Part shown: positions 1-8,719 of the stretch, one piece after another
How positions within the stretch are numbered: the stretch's first letter is position 1
Layout: every line of letters starts with the position of its first letter
Assembly (NCBI GenBank): GCA_013288555.1
Contig: JABDBQ010000020.1
Span: forward strand, 1 to 43,351
DNA: 43,351 bases
Direction of reading: 5' to 3'
Origin: Bacteroidota bacterium
Lineage (GTDB): Bacteria; Bacteroidota; Bacteroidia; CAILMK01
Position numbers and translations under genes: made by a program
Notes under the pieces: generated by a model
Database searches by the model: none
What the model saw: the letters and a program-made list of their open reading frames with translations, nothing else
Told to the model about the DNA's origin: nothing

Positions 1-3000
1 TATCTCTCTATCAATTACGGTAGCACCTGGACAAAAATTACGGGGTCTTTGCCGTCAGTCCCAAAGAACGTTATAGCGATCGATAAGAATTCTTATTCTG
101 GATTATATTTAGGTACGGATGCAGGCGTTTATTATATGGATTCAACTATGACCGATTGGACGACATTTTATAGCGGATTGCCGGTAGAACCTCGTATCCT
201 TGATTTGGCAATTTATTATGATGCATCCAATAGCGCAAATAACTTTATCAATGCTGGTTCTTTTGGCCGCGGTGCATGGCAATCTACCTTATTCAGCCCG
301 GTAAATCCCGTAGCTAAATTCGGTCTCAGCGCTTATGCCCAATGCCTGAATAATAATAGTTTTGCTTTTTTAGACAGCAGTACAATAGCATCAGGTTTCC
401 TTTCATGGTCTTGGGATTTTGGCGATTCGAAACATGCGTATACTGAAAACCCTACGCACACATATGCTGCAGCAGGTACATATACGGTAAAACTGATTGT
501 AACCAGTTCTTTGGGCACCACAAGTACAATATCGAAAACGGTAACAGTCTATCAGCAGGCAACTCCGGCATTTACTGTAAACACTTTAAATCAATGCTTA
601 TCTGTTAATAATTATTCATTTACAGATAAATCAACTGTAAGTTCCGGAACAATGAAATGGAGTTGGAATTTTGGCGATGGCTTAGGAACATCCACCTCCG
701 AAAATCCGTCATATTCATTTAAAAAATCTGGTACAGATACTGTAAAATTAACTGTTACCACAAATAATGGTTGTCCTGCATTGATTTCAAAAACAGTTAT
801 CGTATATCCTCAGCCTTCCGATTCATTTTCTGAAAACAGTGTAGGCCAATGTTTCAGAGGGAATAGTTTTGTTTTTACTAATAGTACGACTATTTCTTCA
901 GGGAGCATATCAAGTTGGAAATGGAAATATGGGAGCGGAGATTCTTCAGCTTCAAAATCACCAACATACTCCTATGCTAAGGCCGGGGTTTATAAAATCG
1001 TCCTTACTGCAGTATCTAATTTTGGTTGTGTGACAAAAGATTCGCAATCGGTATCAGTTTACCCACAGATCAACCCTTCATTTGCCATTAACGCCGCAAA
1101 TCAATGTTTTTCAGGTAATAAGTTTATTTTTACAGACAAATCAACCTTAAGTTCGGGCTCGATAACAACCTGGATATGGCAATTTGGAGATGGACATGAT
1201 ACTTCTACGGAAAACCCGGTTCATATTTTTGATAGTATTGGTAGTTTTAGAGTAAAAGTATTTATGACAACTGATAATTCCTGCTATGATACCATATCTA
1301 AAGTTGTGGCAGTGTATCCTCAACCAATGTCTTCATTTACCATAAAGACTGCATCTCAATGTCTTAAGTATAACAGGTTTTCTTTCTCTGATCAGAGTGT
1401 GGCAAGCAGCGGAAATGTTATTGTCGGGTGGAATTGGAAATTCGGGGACAGCACTTCATCTTCCTCTACAAATCCATTTCATACTTTCAGCAATTCAGGA
1501 ACTTATACTGTAAGCCTCATTGTATCAGATTCTAATAAGTGTACAGATTCTTCTTCTAAAACAGTAACCCTGCTTCCGAAAATTAAAGCGCAGTTTAAAT
1601 CAAATGACAGCGTTCAGTGTTTTGAAAGCAATAATTTTATTTTCACTGATCAAAGTATCCTGCCATCCGGTACAAATTATTGGGCCTGGAATTTTGGTGA
1701 CAATCAACATGCTATTAGTCAGAACCCGGCTCACGCATACAGCAATCCAGGGAGCTACAAAGTCAGCCTGATTGTAACTAATGCGGATGGGTGTAAGGAT
1801 ACGATTTATAAGACAGTAATAGTGCATTCAAAAATTACACCTAAATTTGGAGTTAGTACCTTAAAACAATGCCTCAAGGGCAATAATTTTGCAATAACAG
1901 ATAGCAGTTCTATTTCTTCAGGGGGTATTTCGTTAAGAAGCTGGAATTTCGGAGATGGAAGTTCTTCGACTTCTGCAAACCCGGACCATAGTTATAAAAA
2001 CCCAGGTATTTACCATATGACATTAACCCTGAAATCTGATCAGGGTTGCTACGATAGTACCAAAGTAACAGTTACAGTTAATCCAACTCCTTCACCTTTT
2101 ATTTTTGGAGATTCTGTTTTATGTGCTAAAAGCAATGCAAATTATCTTTCTGTCAATGATCCGGGAAGCAGTTATCTTTGGATCATATCTGGCGGTAAAA
2201 TAATTTCTAAAACAGACTCAACATACATAATAACTGCGAACTGGCCTGTATCTGATACTGGAAATTTAATTTTAATCGAAACAAATATTTACGGATGTGT
2301 AGATTCTGATTCCACGAGTGTTGTAGTGTACCCATTACCTACTGCAAAATTCGGAGCAGCAAACCATAATAGTGTTTGTGCGGGAACATCGCTTGCCTTT
2401 AGCGATTCAAGCATGAATGCATCTAAAATATTCTGGATTTTTGGAGATGGTGGCAATGATTCAAAATCCAATCCGGATCATGTTTACAATAATCCTGGGA
2501 AATACGCAGCGAGGCAGGTTGTAACTAACAGCTACGGTTGTGCTGATACAACTTCCAGAAACATTACCGTAAATGCCATTCCGGTCGCACATTGGAGTGC
2601 GGATTCATTAAATAAAGCAAAAATTGTTTTCGTCGCCCGGGATACGACATTGCCTTCAACTGATTATTCCTGGGATCTGGGTGATGGAACGAAACTTACA
2701 GGGCATAGGCTGACACATATTTTTTCTTCTAATAAGCAATACATTGTTAAACTTGTTGTTACAAGTGCAGCAGGATGTGTACAGGAGTTTGATTCCACTC
2801 TAAATGTTACGGTTTCTAATATTGCCCTGGAAAAAACAGGGCTTGATAATTTCAGCCTGAATATATATCCAAATCCATTTCATAACAGCACGAATGTTGA
2901 CTATGACCTCAGCGCTGATTCAAAGGTAAGAATTGTATTGTATGATCTGAACGGCAAAGTGATAAGCATAATTGCAGATCAGAAACAGGAAGCAGGCAAA

Positions 3001-3108
3001 CATAAGTTTGAAATTGATGGCGGCAAACTAGGCATGAGCCCCGGTAGTTATATTGTTAAAATATATGTAAATGATGCGTTTATAACTAAAAACATCGTAA
3101 AATTATAA
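1..3108 (+). CDS. T9SS-sorted PKD-repeat surface protein, 5' truncated by window edge
   Basis: The reading frame is open from base 1 with no start, so the N-terminus lies outside the window; the TTG at 49 is internal. The first ~100 residues resemble the last blade of a sortilin/BNR-type propeller (NYGSTWTKITG, LYLGTDAGVYY, SFGRGAWQS). Then come about nine PKD modules recognised by W-x-FGDG-like cores (WDFGDS, WNFGDG, WQFGDG, WKFGDS, WIFGDG, WDLGDG), plus one degenerate module without that core around bases 2090-2330. The last ~75 residues form a type A T9SS sorting domain (NIYPNPFHNSTNVDYDL, then LYDLNGKV and GSYIVKIY). The product is predicted to cross the outer membrane by T9SS and be cell-attached or released, perhaps binding glycans or proteins through the PKD array. 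It converges on the reductase gene 12 bp downstream. Domain calls are from motif reading; the role is unknown. Confidence 0.93.
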   Translation, partial: YLSINYGSTWTKITGSLPSVPKNVIAIDKNSYSGLYLGTDAGVYYMDSTMTDWTTFYSGLPVEPRILDLAIYYDASNSANNFINAGSFGRGAWQSTLFSPVNPVAKFGLSAYAQCLNNNSFAFLDSSTIASGFLSWSWDFGDSKHAYTENPTHTYAAAGTYTVKLIVTSSLGTTSTISKTVTVYQQATPAFTVNTLNQCLSVNNYSFTDKSTVSSGTMKWSWNFGDGLGTSTSENPSYSFKKSGTDTVKLTVTTNNGCPALISKTVIVYPQPSDSFSENSVGQCFRGNSFVFTNSTTISSGSISSWKWKYGSGDSSASKSPTYSYAKAGVYKIVLTAVSNFGCVTKDSQSVSVYPQINPSFAINAANQCFSGNKFIFTDKSTLSSGSITTWIWQFGDGHDTSTENPVHIFDSIGSFRVKVFMTTDNSCYDTISKVVAVYPQPMSSFTIKTASQCLKYNRFSFSDQSVASSGNVIVGWNWKFGDSTSSSSTNPFHTFSNSGTYTVSLIVSDSNKCTDSSSKTVTLLPKIKAQFKSNDSVQCFESNNFIFTDQSILPSGTNYWAWNFGDNQHAISQNPAHAYSNPGSYKVSLIVTNADGCKDTIYKTVIVHSKITPKFGVSTLKQCLKGNNFAITDSSSISSGGISLRSWNFGDGSSSTSANPDHSYKNPGIYHMTLTLKSDQGCYDSTKVTVTVNPTPSPFIFGDSVLCAKSNANYLSVNDPGSSYLWIISGGKIISKTDSTYIITANWPVSDTGNLILIETNIYGCVDSDSTSVVVYPLPTAKFGAANHNSVCAGTSLAFSDSSMNASKIFWIFGDGGNDSKSNPDHVYNNPGKYAARQVVTNSYGCADTTSRNITVNAIPVAHWSADSLNKAKIVFVARDTTLPSTDYSWDLGDGTKLTGHRLTHIFSSNKQYIVKLVVTSAAGCVQEFDSTLNVTVSNIALEKTGLDNFSLNIYPNPFHNSTNVDYDLSADSKVRIVLYDLNGKVISIIADQKQEAGKHKFEIDGGKLGMSPGSYIVKIYVNDAFITKNIVKL
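319..2090 (+). repeat. Tandem array of PKD-encoding units, ~255 bp period
   Basis: Seven consecutive coding units each begin with a Gln-Cys pair (codons at 340, 592, 847, 1102, 1357, 1615 and 1867), giving spacings of 252-258 bp, or 84-86 codons. Each unit has the order QC..N.F.F.D.S..SG, then a W-x-FGDG-like core, then NP.H.Y..PG.Y.V.L. The units are clearly related at protein level but diverged at DNA level, so this is an old duplication array and not a recent expansion. Confidence 0.85.
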
Positions 3109-3120
3109 ATGGATAAGGGG

Positions 3121-4176
3121 TTAAACATATTCAATATCAGCGTTTTTTGTAAGGGGATATCCTACGCAAGTAAGAATCCATCCTAGTTTTAGTTCTTTCG
3201 GCGTGAGAACATCATTGATAGACATTGAAATTTTGCCGGCAGTGCATATTGCGGAGCAGGTTCCGCATATACCCCCCTGGCAGCTGTAGGGAAGCTTGAT
3301 CCCCTGTTCCAAAGCAGCCTTGAGAATGGGTTTGCCAAATGGAACAGTTAAATCAAAATTCTGCCCCTGGTATTTAATGGAAACGAATTTATCTCCTGCT
3401 TCCTGAACAGGAGCTGTATTTATAGCCTCCTGTTCCGCAATCACTACAAAATTTTCCTTTTTTAACTGTGATTTGTCAAATCCCATTGCAATGATGATCA
3501 TCTCTGCATTGCGCATGTAGTCAAAGGGACCACAAAGCATAAAGATTGCATCCTGTTTTTTATATTTAAGATTTAATTCAATAAGGCTTCGGAGCAGCTC
3601 AAGGCTCAGATGCCCCTTGTACATCCGGTTTTTATTTTCAGGTTCGCTAAATATGTATATGCATATAAAGTTTTCTTTGTAAGCGTTTTGCAAATTATTG
3701 AGTTCATCATAAAATATGGTTGATAACTCATCCCGGTTGCTATAGATCAAGATAATCCTTGAATCTGAATCTTGTAACAGTTTTGTTTTGATTATTGAAA
3801 ACAATGGTGTGACCCCGCTCCCTGCTGCAATCATAAAAACGTCGCGTTTATAATTGGTATTGCTGAGAATAAAACGACCTGAAGGATGGAGTGATTGAAT
3901 AACGTCACCTATAGCCAGATGACGATAAATATAATTTGAAATTTCTCCGTTCGCGATTCTTTTCACAGTGATGGCGAGGTCATTATCAATATCCGGAATA
4001 GAACTGAGCGAAAATGATCTGCGGATTTCTTTTCCATTTATTTCAAAGACCAGGGTCAGGAATTGCCCTGATAAATATTTGATTTTTTCATCGTTAATAT
4101 TTTGCAGATATACAGTTACCGAATCAGGGGTTTCATGTTTGATAGCTATGACTTTAAGATTCAGGAAAGATTCCAT
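3121..4176 (-). CDS. PaaE-type ferredoxin--NAD(P)H oxidoreductase with C-terminal 2Fe-2S domain
   Basis: This 351-residue protein has the length and layout of the PaaE/Hmp-reductase family. An FAD-binding barrel carries RSFSLSS near residue 55. An NAD(P)-binding domain carries AAGSGVTP and a late CGP motif (MLCGPFDYM). The C-terminal plant-type ferredoxin domain has cluster ligands Cys299, Cys304, Cys307 and Cys337, the expected C-x4-C-x2-C-x29-C pattern. It should pass electrons from NAD(P)H through FAD and the 2Fe-2S cluster to an oxygenase or another acceptor in the cytosol. No phenylacetyl-CoA oxygenase genes (paaABCD) are nearby, so a paa role cannot be assumed and I give no symbol. It stands alone, convergent with the PKD gene and divergent from the OmpA gene. 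Confidence 0.9.
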   Translation of the reverse strand: MESFLNLKVIAIKHETPDSVTVYLQNINDEKIKYLSGQFLTLVFEINGKEIRRSFSLSSIPDIDNDLAITVKRIANGEISNYIYRHLAIGDVIQSLHPSGRFILSNTNYKRDVFMIAAGSGVTPLFSIIKTKLLQDSDSRIILIYSNRDELSTIFYDELNNLQNAYKENFICIYIFSEPENKNRMYKGHLSLELLRSLIELNLKYKKQDAIFMLCGPFDYMRNAEMIIIAMGFDKSQLKKENFVVIAEQEAINTAPVQEAGDKFVSIKYQGQNFDLTVPFGKPILKAALEQGIKLPYSCQGGICGTCSAICTAGKISMSINDVLTPKELKLGWILTCVGYPLTKNADIEYV

Positions 4177-4183
4177 ATCTGGA

Positions 4184-4191
4184 CAAAGTTA
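4184..4191 (-). promoter_or_regulatory. Candidate -7 box for the reductase gene
   Basis: The minus strand reads TAACTTTG, a full match to the Bacteroidota -7 pattern TAnnTTTG, ending 7 nt before the ATG at 4176. No clear TTTG -33 box is found at the usual distance. If used, the transcript would have almost no leader. Confidence 0.35.
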
Positions 4192-4321
4192 TATAAGCAG
4201 ATTCAGATTATCAGGATGCCTAGTGTTGAATATGAAAAAATCCATAGTCTTTAAAAAATAATTTTTTTGGAAAAGATGAAAACAATATCGGGCGAGTGGG
4301 TGTTAGCTGAGCGGATAACAT

Positions 4322-4329
4322 TAATTTTG
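4322..4329 (+). promoter_or_regulatory. Candidate -7 box for the OmpA-family lipoprotein gene
   Basis: TAATTTTG matches TAnnTTTG and lies 14 nt before the ATG at 4344. No good -33 TTTG is present at 17-23 nt upstream, so this is only a partial promoter match. Confidence 0.38.
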
Positions 4330-4343
4330 CTAAAACAATACAT

Positions 4344-5342
4344 ATGAAACCAAAGTACCTGTTTTTATTTTCTTTGTTAGCTTTTGCATCTTGTGTGCCC
4401 CAGCGAAAATTTGAAGATCTGCAGAAAAACTATAATGATGAACTGCAGAAAAATACAGATTGTATAAAATCTAACCTGAATCTTCAGCAAATGGTTGATA
4501 CTGATAATAAAACCATCAAAGATCAGCAGGCTAAGCAGGATGCCCTTGTCAGAGATACTACTTTATTGGGGACTTCCATGCGAAAACTGAATAGTTTGTA
4601 TTCTGATATAAATGATGCCTATCAGAAACTTCTGGAAAAACAAAAGGAAATCGAATCGGGGAACAAACTAAAAACCGCCGAAATAAGTGGCCAGCTTGAT
4701 GAAGCCCGAAGAAAACTGAATGAAAAGGAAGTTGAATTAACTAATAAGGAAGACAGCCTCAATAAACTCAATTCACAATTACTGAATACCCGACATGATC
4801 TTGAAGCCAGGGAGAAACGGGTGCAGGAATTATCAAATGTGCTGAATAAAAAAGATTCGACGGTTAAAGCATTGAAAAATACGATATCTGATGCCTTACT
4901 GGGATTTCAGGACAAAGGACTAACTGTAAGTGTAAAAGATGGTAAAGTATACGTTTCAGTACAGGACAAACTTTTATTCCAGTCCGGTAAATATGCGGTG
5001 AATAGTGATGGTAAGCAGGCTTTAATCCAATTGTCGCAAGCTCTTATTAAGATGCCGGATGTAAGTATAATGGTGGAAGGACATACCGATAATGTACCTT
5101 ATAAGGGGAATGGGATACTTGTAGACAACCTTGATCTAAGCGCCAAGAGGGCTACAGAAGTTGCCAGAATACTCACTATTGACGGCAAAATAGATCCAGT
5201 AAAAGTTATTGCGGCAGGCAGGGGAGACGCAGAACCCGTTGTGAGTAACGAAACCCCGGAGGGACGTGCTCAGAACAGGCGAACGGAAATCATCCTTACG
5301 CCTAATCTAGGCGAACTATTTAAAGTGCTTAACCAGAACTGA
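4344..5342 (+). CDS. OmpA-family lipoprotein with coiled-coil linker
   Basis: This 332-residue protein starts with a lipoprotein signal ending in a lipobox (LLAFASC, Cys17). A long charged, Gln/Lys/Glu-rich region (about residues 25-175) looks like coiled coil. The C-terminal OmpA/MotB peptidoglycan-binding domain (about 195-325) is shown by LLFQSGKYAVNSDG, VEGHTDNVPY, LSAKRATEVARIL and GRGDAEPV. NRRTEI closes the domain. It is probably anchored in a membrane by lipid and tethers the envelope to peptidoglycan. The ATG at 4344 gives a complete signal peptide, so the start is well supported. It converges on the DUF1573 gene with only 4 bp between them. Confidence 0.93.
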   Translation: MKPKYLFLFSLLAFASCVPQRKFEDLQKNYNDELQKNTDCIKSNLNLQQMVDTDNKTIKDQQAKQDALVRDTTLLGTSMRKLNSLYSDINDAYQKLLEKQKEIESGNKLKTAEISGQLDEARRKLNEKEVELTNKEDSLNKLNSQLLNTRHDLEAREKRVQELSNVLNKKDSTVKALKNTISDALLGFQDKGLTVSVKDGKVYVSVQDKLLFQSGKYAVNSDGKQALIQLSQALIKMPDVSIMVEGHTDNVPYKGNGILVDNLDLSAKRATEVARILTIDGKIDPVKVIAAGRGDAEPVVSNETPEGRAQNRRTEIILTPNLGELFKVLNQN

Positions 5343-5346
5343 ATTA

Positions 5347-5799
5347 TTAATTTCCTATACGCAACGGGCTTTGATTTGGGTCAGTGCTGTTGTCTGTTGA
5401 TGGCGTAACCGTTCCTGAAATGAATAATATTTTGGTATCTTCAGGTATGTTGGAAGTGATGGTGATGGATTTGTTGAATTTACCCGGGCGGCCTGCTGAA
5501 TTAAATTTTACTACGATAAGCCCCGTTTTTCCTGGCTGAACAGGTTCTTTACTCCATTCCGGCGTCGTGCAGCCACAACTCGGGCGAACGTCCTTCAGAA
5601 TCAAAGGCTGGTCTCCCGTATTTTTAAATTTGAATGTGAATTCTGCCACAATACCTTCTTTTATGGCGCCGAAATTATGAGACTCATCTTCAAAAGCTAT
5701 TTTAGGGCCTTCGGTGGTTTTAGCACTTTGTTTTTGTGCATTTATTGTGAGTGTAGTAGCTGAAATAAAAAGAATAACGAGGAGGAATAACTTTTTCAT
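5347..5799 (-). CDS. DUF1573 domain protein (downstream copy)
   Basis: This is a 150-residue secreted protein with a cleavable signal peptide (MKKLFLLVILFISATTLTINAQ). A single Ig-like DUF1573 domain follows: FEDESHNFGAIKEG, a TGDQPLIL strand, PSCGCTTPEWSKEPVQPGKTG, and a closing FISGTV strand. The CGC motif is the family hallmark. It is a close paralogue of the next gene upstream, from which it is separated by 36 bp, so the two are probably co-transcribed. DUF1573 proteins are common in Bacteroidota and their function is not established. A periplasmic or cell-surface location is expected. Confidence 0.9.
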   Translation of the reverse strand: MKKLFLLVILFISATTLTINAQKQSAKTTEGPKIAFEDESHNFGAIKEGIVAEFTFKFKNTGDQPLILKDVRPSCGCTTPEWSKEPVQPGKTGLIVVKFNSAGRPGKFNKSITITSNIPEDTKILFISGTVTPSTDNSTDPNQSPLRIGN

Positions 5800-5835
5800 A
5801 TTCTAATAATATCAATATTTTTAACAATAATTATT

Positions 5836-6297
5836 TTAGTTCGATTTCAAGGTTGATTTGTTTTTCTGTTTCCATTCCTTATTTGTCAAAGCATTACCTT
5901 TAATCATAAGTAGTATATCTTCATGATTCTGTAAAACGGCATTTGTTTTCACAGCTAGCGTTTTTCTGAAAACACCAGGCCGGTCTTTGGAATGATATAC
6001 AACCTTGATTTCTCCGGTTTTTCCCGGCATTACAGGCTCTTTACTCCAACTGGGAACGGTGCAGCCACATGGCTCTTCAACGTGTTGAATGATAACAGGG
6101 GCATCGCCTATATTAGTGAACTTAAAAACACATTCTTTTATATCGCCTTCTTTCATAATACCATAGTCATAAACCATATTATCAAACTTAATAACAGGGC
6201 CACTTGGCTTTTGCCCATAAGCTACCGTAGAACCAAAAAACATGCCTGCCACCACAATAAAAAATATCCAGATAATCCCTTTTCTCATAATTTTCAC
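5836..6297 (-). CDS. DUF1573 domain protein (upstream copy)
   Basis: This 153-residue protein has an N-terminal hydrophobic signal (KGIIWIFFIVVAGMFFGSTVAYGQ) and one DUF1573 domain with FDNMVYDYGIMKEGD, EPCGCTVPSWSKEPV and MPGKTGEIKVVYHS. Its CGC motif and SWSKEPV segment match the neighbouring copy almost residue for residue, so the two arose by tandem duplication. A start at the second Met (MRKGI, three codons in) is equally possible. It lies 72 bp after lnt and may belong to the rsmI-lnt transcript. Confidence 0.9.
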   Translation of the reverse strand: MKIMRKGIIWIFFIVVAGMFFGSTVAYGQKPSGPVIKFDNMVYDYGIMKEGDIKECVFKFTNIGDAPVIIQHVEEPCGCTVPSWSKEPVMPGKTGEIKVVYHSKDRPGVFRKTLAVKTNAVLQNHEDILLMIKGNALTNKEWKQKNKSTLKSN

Positions 6298-6369
6298 TTT
6301 TTCATGTTACAATTCTTAAACAATATTAATACCAAATTGTCAGTTTTGCTTCGAATGAGCCAAATTCAT

Positions 6370-7989
6370 TCATTCTGACCTTTTAAATAATTCTCTTATC
6401 AACGATAAGTTCAATATTATAAATAGAATGGTGCCGGCATAAACACCAGCCCAGCCCAGGTAATCTCCGTATTTTGAATAGAATGTAACTTTCTGACTTA
6501 TATAAACAGGTGATTTAATCACTGCCTCTTTCCAGTATTCTGTTGGATGGATAATTTCGCCGGAAGGCAAAATAAAGCAGGATATCCCAGTATTTGCTGC
6601 CCTGATAATAAATTTTCGGGTTTCTATAGCCCGCAGCGCCCCTGTATATAGGTGTTGCCTGTAACCCGGCGTATTTTGCCACCAACCGTCATTTGTAATA
6701 ATGGCCAGGACATTTGCTCCGTTTTTAACAAACTTGCTTACATATTCGCCGAAAATTGATTCATAGCATATAATCGGTGCTATTTTAAGGCTGTCATTGA
6801 TTTTGAAAGGGACAGGATGATAATTGCTTCCGAGACTGCCTCCTGGGCCTCCCATACTAATGGAATAACTTTCCAGGAATCCCAAAACTTCAGGATACGG
6901 CATTTTTTCAACACCTGGAACGAGTTTAAATTTATGATAAATATGAATGCTATCAGTATGGTCCATTTCAAATGAGGCATTGAAACCATCATACCAGCCT
7001 GATTTGTCAGAATACATACGGGATGTGGCCAGATGACTTTCATCAATACCGTAAGTCGTATATGAGTTAACCCCTGTAATCAGCTTTAAATGCGGGTATT
7101 TTTTTAAAAACTCATGAATTTCTCTTATTGACCTATAACTGAAAATGGTTTTTTCATTTATCAATTCTGCAATTGCAGTTTCTGGCCAGGCAAGAACTAC
7201 GGTATTGCTGTCAACTTTTTGAGCACTAAGTGATAATAACGTATTAATCTGACTGTCATAAGTTGCCGGGTCAAATTTATCATTATAAGGATCTATATTC
7301 GGTTGAACCGCAACAATATTGGCTTTATTATTAAGGATGGGATTTTTGGGCTTTATGAGGTAGGATACAACTATTGGTAGAATTAGTACTAATAACAAAC
7401 TTATAATCATTGCTTTCCTTGAGCCTAAGGCCTTACGCCTTATGCCTAAAATAAAATAAATCAAAATGTTTGATGTCCATATCCAAATGGTACCGCCAAG
7501 GGTCCCTGTATATTCATACCACTGTACCCAATCCCTTGTTGTTGCAAATGCATTCCCAAGGTCAAGCCATGGCCAGGGAGAATCCCAGTTGAGATGCAGC
7601 ATTTCATAGCAAAGCCAAAAGCAGATAAGGGAAAAATACCCGACCAGATTTCCGAATTTCCGTTTTATGAAATGAAACGTATAAAATGGAATCGTCATCA
7701 GCAATGCATTCAAAACAATGGCTAAAACAGCGCCTCCCGGAGAAGCGTACCAGATCCAGTATGTTGTGAAAATATTCCAGAACAAAAAACTGAGGTAAGA
7801 GAGCAGGAAGACCTTTAATCCTTTCTTTTTATGATAAATACTGATATTGTCTTCCACAATCAAAAGAGGAACGAAGGCAAATAGAACTACAAAATTGAGT
7901 CGAAAAGGCGGCCATGCAACCCATAGCAGGCAACTGCTTATCGATGATAAAACAATTAGCCGGAAAATATTAATTCTTGCCTGCAACAA
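6370..7989 (-). CDS. lnt: Apolipoprotein N-acyltransferase
   Basis: Lnt adds the third acyl chain to the N-terminal cysteine of lipoproteins at the periplasmic face of the inner membrane. The 539-residue protein has an N-terminal block of hydrophobic helices (about residues 1-220), a nitrilase-like domain, and a final transmembrane helix. The Glu-Lys-Cys triad is visible as Glu270 (WPETAI), Lys362 (VEKMPY) and Cys408 (ICYESIFG). The start is unusual: the frame is closed by TAA just upstream, no ATG occurs before residue 92, and the first usable codons are TTG at 7989 and TTG at 7986. The gene therefore probably starts with TTG inside the end of rsmI, overlapping it by 20 nt, which suggests translational coupling. 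The identification is firm; the exact start is less so. Confidence 0.93.
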   Translation of the reverse strand: MLQARINIFRLIVLSSISSCLLWVAWPPFRLNFVVLFAFVPLLIVEDNISIYHKKKGLKVFLLSYLSFLFWNIFTTYWIWYASPGGAVLAIVLNALLMTIPFYTFHFIKRKFGNLVGYFSLICFWLCYEMLHLNWDSPWPWLDLGNAFATTRDWVQWYEYTGTLGGTIWIWTSNILIYFILGIRRKALGSRKAMIISLLLVLILPIVVSYLIKPKNPILNNKANIVAVQPNIDPYNDKFDPATYDSQINTLLSLSAQKVDSNTVVLAWPETAIAELINEKTIFSYRSIREIHEFLKKYPHLKLITGVNSYTTYGIDESHLATSRMYSDKSGWYDGFNASFEMDHTDSIHIYHKFKLVPGVEKMPYPEVLGFLESYSISMGGPGGSLGSNYHPVPFKINDSLKIAPIICYESIFGEYVSKFVKNGANVLAIITNDGWWQNTPGYRQHLYTGALRAIETRKFIIRAANTGISCFILPSGEIIHPTEYWKEAVIKSPVYISQKVTFYSKYGDYLGWAGVYAGTILFIILNLSLIRELFKRSE

Positions 7990-8641
7990 TGATTACAAAT
8001 TCTCCTTTTATTGTGTGTTTTAGATAATATTCCAGGATTTCGGGCAGGGTGCCATTTACTGTTTCTTCAAATATTTTTGTGAGTTCCCTGGAAACCGAAG
8101 CCTTTCTTTCAACTCCAAAAGTAGCGATAAATTGTTCAAGAGTCTTGATGACCCTATAAGGAGATTCGTAAAACACCATAGTGCGAGTCTCTTCCTGGAG
8201 TGATTTTAATTTGGTTTGTCTGCCCTTTTTTTGCGGTAGGAAGCCTTCAAAACAAAAAGAAGAAGTTGGCAAACCTGATTTCACAAGGGCAGGAACAAAA
8301 GCCGTGGCTCCGGGCAGACATTCTACTTCAACACCTTGATCCAGACATGCTTTAACGAGGAGATATGCGGGATCGGAAATACCAGGCGTACCGGCATCAG
8401 AAACCATAGCGTAAGTCTTATCTTCTGTCAGATCAGCAGCAATTAGCGAGGCGGATTGATGCTCATTATGTTGATGAAAAGCTCTGAGTGTACTATGAAT
8501 TTCATAATGATTAAATAATTTACGTGTAACCCTTGTATCCTCGGCCAGAACAAGGTCTGCTTCTTTCAATACCCTTATAGCTCTCAAAGTGATATCTTCC
8601 AGGTTACCTATTGGCGTCGGAACAATGATGAGTTTGCCCAT
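7970..8641 (-). CDS. rsmI: 16S rRNA (cytidine(1402)-2'-O)-methyltransferase RsmI
   Basis: RsmI uses S-adenosylmethionine to 2'-O-methylate C1402 in the decoding centre of 16S rRNA. The 223-residue protein shows the tetrapyrrole-methylase fold motifs of the family: PTPIGNLEDITLRAIRVL at the N-terminus, LAEDTRVTRKLFNHY, VSDAGTPGISDPAYLLV, and ECLPGATAFVPALVKSGLP followed by FEGFLPQKKGRQ. It ends inside the start of lnt. This is shorter than the ~285-residue E. coli protein at the C-terminus, as is common in Bacteroidota. It is probably the first gene of the rsmI-lnt-DUF1573 transcript. Confidence 0.95.
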   Translation of the reverse strand: MGKLIIVPTPIGNLEDITLRAIRVLKEADLVLAEDTRVTRKLFNHYEIHSTLRAFHQHNEHQSASLIAADLTEDKTYAMVSDAGTPGISDPAYLLVKACLDQGVEVECLPGATAFVPALVKSGLPTSSFCFEGFLPQKKGRQTKLKSLQEETRTMVFYESPYRVIKTLEQFIATFGVERKASVSRELTKIFEETVNGTLPEILEYYLKHTIKGEFVIIVAGKN

Positions 8642-8719
8642 TTACTTAAATATAAAAGGAGTTAGGTTCGCCCATTCCGAATCGGTAGGTTGGGACCGGG
8701 GATAAATGGCAAGACATTT

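Noticed and set aside
49-51. TTG as start of the first PKD gene
   Set aside because: The frame is open back to base 1 and the upstream residues (INYGSTWTKITG) continue a propeller blade, so the gene is cut by the window edge.
319-2090. Regular repeats that could suggest a CRISPR array
   Set aside because: The units are ~255 bp, in frame, and encode PKD modules; there are no short identical repeats with unique spacers.
3121-4176. paaE symbol for the reductase
   Set aside because: The sequence type fits, but no phenylacetate degradation genes are nearby, so the specific function is not supported.
3968-4261. Open frame antisense to the reductase start
   Set aside because: It lies opposite a well-supported gene and shows no domain or signal.
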